Below are positions 1 through 5,163 of a DNA stretch of 8,760 bases, in pieces. Each line of letters begins with the position of its first letter. Positions within the stretch are counted from its first letter, which is position 1. Under the pieces are notes generated by a model that saw only the letters and a program-made list of their open reading frames with translations, was not told the DNA's origin and searched no databases. Source of the stretch: Caulobacteraceae bacterium. Lineage in GTDB: Bacteria > Pseudomonadota > Alphaproteobacteria > Caulobacterales > Caulobacteraceae. The stretch is from contig JADZBR010000029.1 of the NCBI GenBank assembly GCA_020852035.1, positions 1 through 8,760 of the forward strand, written 5' to 3'. The position numbers and the translations under genes are program-made.

Positions 1-295
1 CGACCAGGGTCTCGCGCGAGCCCCCGGCGCCGGCGTTGTTGAACAGGATGTCGAGGCCGCCGAAGGTCTCCACCGCCCGCGCCATGACGGCTTCGATGTC
101 GCGCTCGCGCATCACGTCGCAGCGCTGGTAGGCGGCGGCCGGGCCGAGCTCGGCGGCCAGCGCCTGGCCCTCGGCGTCCTTGATGTCGGCGATCAGCACC
201 CTGGCGCCCTCGGCCACGAAGCGCTCCACCGTCCCGCGCCCGATCCCCGACGCGCCGCCGGTGATGACGGCGACCTTTCCTGCCAGACGGCCCAT
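1..295 (-). CDS. Short-chain dehydrogenase/reductase (SDR), N-terminal part, cut by window edge
   Basis: This is the first 98 codons of a classical SDR, a cytoplasmic NAD(P)-dependent oxidoreductase acting on alcohol/ketone groups. Visible in the translation are the nucleotide-binding glycine motif TGGASGIG (residues 12-19), an Asp at residue 37 after the second beta strand (usually favouring NAD(H) over NADP(H)), Asp60 in the CDV segment that typically contacts adenine, and the NNAG motif at 86-89. The catalytic Ser-Tyr-Lys region lies beyond the left edge and cannot be checked. The start is the ATG read from 295 down to 293, preceded by GGAGGGG (302-308 on the complement) six bases away. 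It is divergent from the TonB-dependent receptor across 170 bp, a layout that suggests a shared catabolic role and possibly shared control. The family is clear; the substrate is unknown. Confidence 0.93.
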   Translation of the reverse strand, partial: MGRLAGKVAVITGGASGIGRGTVERFVAEGARVLIADIKDAEGQALAAELGPAAAYQRCDVMRERDIEAVMARAVETFGGLDILFNNAGAGGSRETLV

Positions 296-329
296 CGAAC
301 GCCCCTCCAACGCCCGCCAGCCGGGCTTG

Positions 330-344
330 CTGATCAATGATCAG
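330..344. promoter_or_regulatory. 15-bp palindrome, candidate operator over the SDR promoter
   Basis: CTGATCA-A-TGATCAG is a perfect 7-bp inverted repeat around one central base. Its inner half-sites are each TGATCA, so it is also a direct repeat of a 6-bp palindrome. It covers the predicted -10 element of the SDR promoter, a usual place for a repressor operator. Size and symmetry suit a small dimeric helix-turn-helix regulator such as a TetR or GntR type protein; the regulator itself is not in the window. The symmetry is seen directly; operator function is inferred. Confidence 0.5.
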
Positions 345-365
345 GGTTTGCGGCGCGCGCGGCAA
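337..365 (-). promoter_or_regulatory. Predicted sigma-70-like promoter of the SDR gene
   Basis: On the minus strand, TTGCCG (360-365) could be a -35 element and GATCAT (337-342) a -10 element, separated by exactly 17 bases. Each matches the general consensus at four of six positions. Transcription would begin near 330, leaving a leader of about 35 bases before the SDR start codon. The -10 lies inside the 330-344 palindrome, which supports a repressible promoter. This is a pattern match only. Confidence 0.35.
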
Positions 366-374
366 CCCGATTCG

Positions 375-389
375 AACATTCGGAATGTT
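375..389. promoter_or_regulatory. 15-bp palindrome, candidate operator upstream of the receptor gene
   Basis: AACATTC-G-GAATGTT is a second perfect 7-1-7 inverted repeat, unrelated in sequence to the one at 330-344. The centres are 45 bp apart. It ends six bases before a TTGACG that could be the -35 of the receptor promoter, and on the other side lies about nine bases upstream of the -35 proposed for the SDR. That position would suit an activator or a repressor acting on either divergent gene. The symmetry is seen; the function is inferred. Confidence 0.45.
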
Positions 390-395
390 TCAGCG

Positions 396-424
396 TTGAC
401 GCAGCGCCAATCGTACCGCACTTT
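396..424 (+). promoter_or_regulatory. Possible promoter of the TonB-dependent receptor gene
   Basis: TTGACG (396-401) is a good -35 hexamer for an alphaproteobacterial housekeeping sigma factor. The best-spaced -10 position (about 419-424) is poor, CACTTT, so the promoter would be weak or activator dependent, or the true start lies elsewhere. The palindrome at 375-389 sits directly upstream, where an activator could bind. Confidence 0.28.
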
Positions 425-451
425 CGAACTCACGCACGTCAGATGCGTCAA

Positions 452-458
452 GGGAGGG
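452..458 (+). promoter_or_regulatory. Ribosome binding site of the TonB-dependent receptor
   Basis: GGGAGGG lies seven bases before the ATG at 466. It selects that start over the out-of-frame ATG at 443. The adjoining bases 444-451 (TGCGTCAA) are the exact reverse complement of 396-403, so this site abuts one arm of a widely spaced inverted repeat. Confidence 0.8.
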
Positions 459-465
459 ACGGAAG

Positions 466-3087
466 ATGCGGGGCAAGACCGCGCTGTTGTCGGCTGGCGC
501 CATGTCGGTGCTGGCCTGGGCCGGAGGGGCCGCGGCGCAGGACGCCGCCGTCCAACGCGGCAACGTCATCGAGGAGCTGGTGGTCACCGCCGAGCGGCGC
601 GCGCAGAACCTGCAGGACGTGCCGGTGGCGGTCTCGGCCTTCACCTCCGAGAAGCGCGACATCATCGGCATCAAGTCCGTCGAGGACATCACCAACTATA
701 CGCCCGGCCTCTCCTATTCGGTGGGCACCGACCGCATCACCCTGCGCGGCATCGGGCGGCTGACCAACAACCTGGCCTCCGAGCCGGGCGTGGCCAACTA
801 CAACGACGGGATCTACTCGTCCTCCACCGTCAGCGCCGGCGCCTCGCCGCTGTTCATCGACCGGGTGGAGGTGCTGCGCGGGCCGCAAGGCACGCTCTAC
901 GGGCGCAACTCGATCGGCGGGGCGATCAACGTCATCAGCCGGCGGCCGACGCACGACTTCTACGCCGAGGTGCGCGCCACCCTGGCCAACTACGACCGGC
1001 AGGTGTTCGAGGGCGCGGTTTCCGGCTCGATCGTCGAGGGCCTGCGCGCGCGGTTCGCGGCCTCGAAGGTCGACCAGGACGAGGGCTGGTTCAAGAACGC
1101 CGCCACCGGCATCGACGAGGGCGAGGTTCGCGACCAGTTCAGCTGGGAGGGCCAGATCGAGGCCGACCTCGGCGAGAACGTCGACGCCTGGCTGAAGGTC
1201 GGCCAGCAGCAATACAACAACCGCGCCGCGCCCGGCGGCCGCTCGGGGGGCAGCCTGGCTTCGCCCGAACCCTCGCTGTTCGGCCCGGGCAGCCTCTCGC
1301 CCGGCGCCAGCTACGCCTTCGTCGGCGGGGTCAACCTGGTGACCCTGGGGCCGATCGTCGGCAACCCGGTGGCCCAGACGGGCGACCTGCGGGTGTTCAG
1401 CACCAATGTGCCCAACGAGAACGACCTGGAGAGCGAATACCTCACCGGCGAAGTGGTCTGGCACCTGCCGTCGGTCGACGTGAAATACCTCGGCGGCTAC
1501 TTCAAGTACGACTATGTGCTGACCACCGACTACGACGGCACGGCGGTGCTGTCCTACACCCTCCCGCTGGCCCCAGGCGGGCGGTGCGCGCAGTTGCAGG
1601 TGTTCGGCGCCTGCGGGCCGCTGACCTTCGCGCCCAGCGTCACCACCGACTATGAAGAGCACAAGGAGTGGTGGAGCCACGAGGTGAACTTCACCTCGAC
1701 CCACGACGGCCCGCTGCAGTGGATCGCCGGCCTCTTCTACTACCACGAGAAATACACCCAGCCGGTGCGGATCCGCGAGCCGGGCGTGGTGGCGCTGGAG
1801 ACCCCGCTCAGCGCGCCGCGCAACGCCGACCGGACGATCTACTACACGAGCCAGGACATGGACATGACGTCCAGGGCGGCCTTCGTGCAGCTCGACTGGC
1901 AGTTCACCGACACCCTGAAGACCACCCTTGGCCTGCGCTACACCAAGGACGAGAAGCAGGGCACGGAGGAGACCCGCCAGCTCTGCTACGGCCTGCCCGC
2001 GTGCCTGGCGTCCGTGGCGCCGCTCTACGGCATCCCGGTGAGCCAGGCTTCGATCCCCTACTTCGGCACCCTGACGCCGGTGCTCGACATCACCGGCTCG
2101 GTGGCGTCGGGCAATCGGCCGGCGGGGTCCACCGAGGAGCAGAAGGGCGTCGCCGGCCCGGCCGTGACGGACCCCAACACCGGCGTCCGCAGCCGCCCGC
2201 TGGCCGACAGCTGGAGCGCCTGGACCGGCACCGCGGGCCTGGAGTGGAAGCCCGACGACGACACCCTGGCCTATGCGAAATACAGCCGCGGCTACAAGGC
2301 GGGCGGGTTCAACTCGGGCACCATCACGCCCTTCCCGCAGACCGACAAGGAGACGGTCAACGCCTATGAGCTGGGGCTGAAGCGCGACTGGTTCGGCAAT
2401 CTGCAGACCAATGTCTCGGCCTTCTACTACGACTACCAGGACGCCCAGGTGCCGCTCGGCTTCCAGCCGGACACCGGCCCGCGGATCACCCTGTTCTACA
2501 ACATGCCCAAGTCGGTCTCGAAGGGCGTGGAGATCGAGACCATCTGGCAGCCGATCGACAACCTACAGATTCTGTTCAACTATTCCTACCTGAACGCGAA
2601 GATCAAGAAAGCCTGCTGCCTGCTGGATTCCGACGATCCGCTGGCGATCCAGCCCGGGGCGCAGCCGTCCGGCCCACCCGGCGCGATCGACTCGGCGACC
2701 GGCCTGCCGACGCGGGCGCAGGACCTGTCCGGCCAGCGCCTGCCGCTCTCGCCCAAGCACAAGATCGCCCTGAACGGCGCCTACACCTGGGACTTCGCCG
2801 CCGGCTCGCTGATCGGCTCGGCCAGCTATCTGTGGCGCGACGAGGTCTATTCCTCGATCTTCAACCGGCCGCTCAACCTCGCCCCTTCGCGCGGTCAGGT
2901 GGACCTGCGGCTGACCTGGCGCGACGCCGACGACCGGTTCTCGATCATCGGCTATGTGCAGAACGCCACCGACGAGGAGGACTTCGACAGCCTGTCGGCG
3001 ACCCGCAACTCCATCGGCGAACTGTCGCAGACCTACGTCCTCACCCCGCCGCGCACCTATGGGGTGGAGTTCCAGTACCGCTTCTGA
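466..3087 (+). CDS. TonB-dependent outer-membrane receptor
   Basis: An 873-residue TonB-dependent receptor, a normal length for the family. It is an outer-membrane beta barrel that takes up a ligand using energy from TonB-ExbB-ExbD. Residues 1-24 form a Sec signal peptide (RGK, then a hydrophobic Ala/Leu-rich core, then AAA before Gln25). A TonB-box-like stretch, VIEELVVTAERR, sits at 34-45. The plug follows, with DVPVAV near 51-56 and the conserved FIDRVEVLRGPQGTLYGRNS segment at 130-149, leading into GGAINVISRRP. The rest is the 22-strand barrel with alternating aromatic strands, ending in VEFQYRF with the terminal Phe needed for outer-membrane assembly. Three close cysteine pairs (374/383, 507/513, 717/718) fall in probable extracellular loops. 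There is no N-terminal signalling extension of the FecA type, so it probably does not drive an ECF sigma factor. Placement beside an SDR and GPH transporters suggests an organic ligand rather than a siderophore, but this is inference. Confidence 0.96.
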   Translation: MRGKTALLSAGAMSVLAWAGGAAAQDAAVQRGNVIEELVVTAERRAQNLQDVPVAVSAFTSEKRDIIGIKSVEDITNYTPGLSYSVGTDRITLRGIGRLTNNLASEPGVANYNDGIYSSSTVSAGASPLFIDRVEVLRGPQGTLYGRNSIGGAINVISRRPTHDFYAEVRATLANYDRQVFEGAVSGSIVEGLRARFAASKVDQDEGWFKNAATGIDEGEVRDQFSWEGQIEADLGENVDAWLKVGQQQYNNRAAPGGRSGGSLASPEPSLFGPGSLSPGASYAFVGGVNLVTLGPIVGNPVAQTGDLRVFSTNVPNENDLESEYLTGEVVWHLPSVDVKYLGGYFKYDYVLTTDYDGTAVLSYTLPLAPGGRCAQLQVFGACGPLTFAPSVTTDYEEHKEWWSHEVNFTSTHDGPLQWIAGLFYYHEKYTQPVRIREPGVVALETPLSAPRNADRTIYYTSQDMDMTSRAAFVQLDWQFTDTLKTTLGLRYTKDEKQGTEETRQLCYGLPACLASVAPLYGIPVSQASIPYFGTLTPVLDITGSVASGNRPAGSTEEQKGVAGPAVTDPNTGVRSRPLADSWSAWTGTAGLEWKPDDDTLAYAKYSRGYKAGGFNSGTITPFPQTDKETVNAYELGLKRDWFGNLQTNVSAFYYDYQDAQVPLGFQPDTGPRITLFYNMPKSVSKGVEIETIWQPIDNLQILFNYSYLNAKIKKACCLLDSDDPLAIQPGAQPSGPPGAIDSATGLPTRAQDLSGQRLPLSPKHKIALNGAYTWDFAAGSLIGSASYLWRDEVYSSIFNRPLNLAPSRGQVDLRLTWRDADDRFSIIGYVQNATDEEDFDSLSATRNSIGELSQTYVLTPPRTYGVEFQYRF

Positions 3088-3101
3088 CGGTCCTTCCCCT
3101 G

Positions 3102-3130
3102 CCGGGCGCGCCAGCCTTCCGCGCGCCCGG
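3102..3130 (+). terminator. Rho-independent terminator after the receptor gene
   Basis: A perfect 10-bp stem (CCGGGCGCGC at 3102-3111 with GCGCGCCCGG at 3121-3130) closes a nine-base loop and begins 14 bases after the receptor stop codon. It is followed by ACTTTCTT, a short and interrupted T-rich tract. The stem is strong but the T tract is modest, so termination may be partial. It would separate the receptor transcript from the transporter genes. Confidence 0.7.
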
Positions 3131-3282
3131 ACTTTCTTCCGGCCAGCCATGATGCTTCGCGCCGCCGGCGCGATCCCGCCCGGGGTTAGATGACAGGGTT
3201 GAAACGAAAATCCGCTGGCGCGGGCGCAGGCTTTCGGACCAAGATTTTCCCAACAAAAAAGAGTGCTTCAGGGAGGTCTAGC

Positions 3283-3345
3283 GTGAAACGCGGTGGTTCA
3301 CCGTCCAGCGCCCGTGTGCGCGCCCCGCACGGGGGCCTTACGTGA
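3283..3345 (+). other. Possible 20-codon leader ORF upstream of the transporter array
   Basis: GTG at 3283 is preceded by GGGAGG (3271-3276) at six bases and opens a 20-codon frame with a basic, Ser/Gly-rich product starting VKRGGSPSS. Its TGA (3343-3345) overlaps a GTG at 3342 in the GTGA arrangement typical of translational coupling. An imperfect hairpin (CCCGTG at 3311-3316 with CACGGG at 3328-3333) lies within it. It could be a leader peptide, a start remnant of a decayed gene, or chance. No recognised attenuator codon run is present. Confidence 0.15.
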
Positions 3346-3480
3346 CCGCCCCGGCCGCCTCGACGACGGCCGGCGCCGCAAAGGGCGGCGAGATTTCGCT
3401 TTCCACCAGACTGTCGCCTGGCTTTCGCGCTCGCGGCGCGGGGGACGGCGCTCGCGCGCGGCCTCGCCGCCTTCCTGCAA
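3342..3480 (+). pseudogene. Possible decayed N-terminal remnant of a further GPH transporter
   Basis: The frame from GTG 3342 begins MTAPAAS and reaches ISLSTRLS by about 3413, which resembles the polar leader and first residues of helix I in the intact paralogs (for example the MTAAAIAP and LTLLTKVLY segments of the second transporter). After a frame change, codons from 3424 read FALAARGTALARGLAAFLQ, which lines up with FAVGAMANAVKARGLSTFLL in helix I of the next gene with one codon missing. Over this stretch I count roughly 39 of 54 identical bases by hand, including 21 of 24 at 3454-3477. Beyond 3480 I see no further similarity. Alanine-rich G/C-rich sequence can imitate this, so the call is weak. 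Confidence 0.22.
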
Positions 3481-3549
3481 TCGCGCGATCGGCGCGCCTT
3501 CGCTCGCCCGGGCCATGCGTCCCGTCGCGGTCGCGGCGGGCCGCGCCTT

Positions 3550-3555
3550 GGGGAG
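3550..3555 (+). promoter_or_regulatory. Ribosome binding site deciding the start of the first GPH transporter
   Basis: GGGGAG lies seven bases before ATG 3563. It is the main reason, with paralog alignment, to place the start here rather than at the far upstream in-frame ATG 3293. Confidence 0.8.
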
Positions 3556-3562
3556 ATTGAAC

Positions 3563-5095
3563 ATGGCGACGACGGAAAGGCCCAACTTCGGCTTCCCATC
3601 GAAGCTGCTGTTCGCCGTCGGCGCGATGGCCAATGCGGTGAAGGCGCGCGGGCTCTCCACCTTCCTGCTGATTTTCTACAACCAGGTGGTCGGCCTGCCG
3701 GCGGCGATGGTCGCCACGGCGATCATGGTGGCGCTGATCTTCGACGCCTTCGTCGATCCCACCGTCGGCCAGATTTCCGACAACACGCGCACGCGCTGGG
3801 GACGGCGCCATCCGTACATGTACGCCGCGGCCGCGCCGGTCTCGGTGGCCTTCTTCCTGCTTTGGAATCCGCCTGCCGGGTGGGGCCAGGAGGCGATCTT
3901 CGCCTACATGCTGGCGGTCCTGCTGGTGATCCGCCTGTTCGACACCTTCTTCGAGCTGCCGTCCTCGACCCTGATCCCGGAGCTGGCGCCGGAGTACAAC
4001 GCGCGCACCAACCTGATCAGCCTCAGGTTCGCCATCGGCGTGGTCGCCGGCCTGGTCATGACCGTGCTCGCCTACCAGGTGTTCATGAAGGAGAACCCGG
4101 ACGGCACCGGCGGCATCACCGCCCGCGACGGCTACTTCGCCTACGCCCTGACCGCGGCGGTCCTGATCTTCGTCTCGATCCTGATCTCCACCGCCTCGAC
4201 CCACCGGTTCATCCCGTGGCTGCGGCCCCCGCCGGAACGCAAGCTGAGCCCCGGGGTGATGTTCAAGGAGATGTTCTCCACCCTCAACAACCGCAGCTTC
4301 ATCGTGCTGACCGGCGCGGGCATGTTCACCGCCATCGCCGGCGGGATGAAGAACGCCGTCGAACTCTACTTCAACCTCTACTACTGGGGCCTCACCCAGG
4401 CGCAGCTCTCGGTGCTGGTGGTGGCCGGCGTGGTGGCCAGCGTGGCCGGTGTCTCCCTGGCCCCGATCCTCGGCGCCAGGCTCGGCAAGCAGCGCGGGGC
4501 GATCATCGCCTACACCAGCGCCCTGGCGGTCGGCATCACGCCGATCGTGCTGCGGATGATGGGCCTGGCCCCGGAGAACGGCACGACGGCGCTCTTCGTG
4601 CTGCTGTTCGTGGAGACCATCATCAACGGCGCCCTGGCGATCTGCACCGGCATCCTGCTGGCCTCGATGATCGCCGACGTGGTGGAGGACTCGGAGGTCA
4701 AGACCGGCCGTCGCTCCGAGGGCCTGCTGATGAGCGCCGACAACCTGTTCAAGAAAATGGTCTCCGGCGTCGGCGTCTTCGTCGCCGGCCTGATGCTGAC
4801 CTGGGTCAACTTCCCGCAGGGCGCCAAGCGCGGCGCCGTCGATCCGGCGGTGCTCGACGCCATGGCCTGGGCCTATCTGCCGCTGGCCGTCTTCCTCTAC
4901 GGGATGGGCATCGTCGGGCTGTTCTTCCTTCGGGTCAGCAAGGAGAAGCACGACCAGAACCTGGCCACCCTGCGCGAACGCGCCGCCCGCGTCGGCGACG
5001 CCGAGCAGGAGGGCGAGGCCCCGGTGGCCGAGGCCGGCGGGCTTGCCGGTCAGCCCGCCCCCAGCCCCTCCACCCTGCGCCCCTCGCAAGCGTGA
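3563..5095 (+). CDS. GPH-family (MelB-like) MFS cation symporter, paralog 1
   Basis: A 510-residue inner-membrane protein of the glycoside-pentoside-hexuronide:cation symporter family (MFS_2 type), expected to have 12 helices. The start at 3563 puts only about 14 residues before helix I, as in the paralogs. Helix II carries DAFVDP, with Asp61 and Asp65 aligning to the MelB cation-site Asp55/Asp59, followed by G69, SD at 72-73 and the loop 2-3 motif GRRHP (80-84). Glu131 in FELPSS occupies the place of MelB Asp124, Arg155 matches MelB Arg149, and Lys380 in EVKTGRRSEG matches MelB Lys377. MelB Asp19 is replaced by Ala25. The helix XI region and the HDQNLATL segment after the last helix are shared with the paralogs, but the C-terminal tail is the longest of the three complete ones, about 50 residues, Ala/Pro/Glu-rich. 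Sequence is closest to paralog 2. A cation-coupled transporter is well supported; the substrate is unknown. Confidence 0.94.
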   Translation: MATTERPNFGFPSKLLFAVGAMANAVKARGLSTFLLIFYNQVVGLPAAMVATAIMVALIFDAFVDPTVGQISDNTRTRWGRRHPYMYAAAAPVSVAFFLLWNPPAGWGQEAIFAYMLAVLLVIRLFDTFFELPSSTLIPELAPEYNARTNLISLRFAIGVVAGLVMTVLAYQVFMKENPDGTGGITARDGYFAYALTAAVLIFVSILISTASTHRFIPWLRPPPERKLSPGVMFKEMFSTLNNRSFIVLTGAGMFTAIAGGMKNAVELYFNLYYWGLTQAQLSVLVVAGVVASVAGVSLAPILGARLGKQRGAIIAYTSALAVGITPIVLRMMGLAPENGTTALFVLLFVETIINGALAICTGILLASMIADVVEDSEVKTGRRSEGLLMSADNLFKKMVSGVGVFVAGLMLTWVNFPQGAKRGAVDPAVLDAMAWAYLPLAVFLYGMGIVGLFFLRVSKEKHDQNLATLRERAARVGDAEQEGEAPVAEAGGLAGQPAPSPSTLRPSQA

Positions 5096-5163
5096 GCATT
5101 TCGAGCACGCCGGACGCACCCACCCGCATTTTGATGAACCGCTTTGTTTTTAAGGACTTTTGA
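5096..5163. other. 68-bp gap between transporter paralogs 1 and 2
   Basis: This short gap includes the A/T-rich stretch TTTGTTTTTAAGGA leading into paralog 2. It supplies the ribosome binding site AAGGA at 5152-5156, seven bases before the start. I see no hairpin that would terminate transcription, so paralogs 1 and 2 are probably co-transcribed. A weak internal promoter cannot be excluded. Confidence 0.5.

Larger units (their letters stand above)
3088..3562. other. 475-bp intergenic region between receptor and transporter array
   Basis: No intact gene is convincing here. Besides the terminator at 3102-3130 it contains a relatively A/T-rich patch (about 3187-3265), the likeliest place for a promoter of the transporter genes, although I find no well-spaced -35/-10 pair in it. 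A ribosome-binding-like GGGAGG follows at 3271-3276 with a GTG at 3283, then a G/C-rich stretch up to the first transporter. The reading frame of that transporter is open back to an ATG at 3293, but the extra 90 residues are Arg/Ala/Pro/Gly-rich, lack any resemblance to the paralogs' N termini, and read as non-coding. A possible degraded transporter start is listed separately. Confidence 0.6.

Noticed and set aside
443..763. ATG at 443 as an alternative receptor start
   Set aside because: It is out of frame with the receptor and lacks a ribosome binding site; the product is Arg/Ser/Pro-rich noise.
180..1655. 491-codon plus-strand frame overlapping the receptor
   Set aside because: It begins inside the SDR on the opposite strand and runs out of frame through the receptor, with an Arg/Gly/Ala/Pro-rich product without family features; a typical high-G+C shadow.
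3158..3172. G/C-only palindrome CGCGCCG-C-CGGCGCG
   Set aside because: It is composed only of G and C in a G/C-rich region with no T tract after it, so chance is a good explanation.
3293..3562. Upstream extension of paralog 1 giving a 600-residue protein
   Set aside because: The added 90 residues are low-complexity and basic, no paralog has such an extension, and a good ribosome binding site precedes the ATG at 3563.
3186..3660. Minus-strand frames in the receptor-transporter gap
   Set aside because: Arg/Ala/Pro-rich translations without recognisable domains, overlapping the start of paralog 1; no supporting ribosome binding site.
3338..5119. Long minus-strand frames opposite paralog 1 (and likewise 5050-6738 and 6549-8261 opposite paralogs 2 and 3)
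   Set aside because: The products are rich in His, Asp, Gly, Gln and Arg and repeat alike because the sense genes are paralogs. They are antisense shadows of codon-biased genes, with no independent motif or ribosome binding site.
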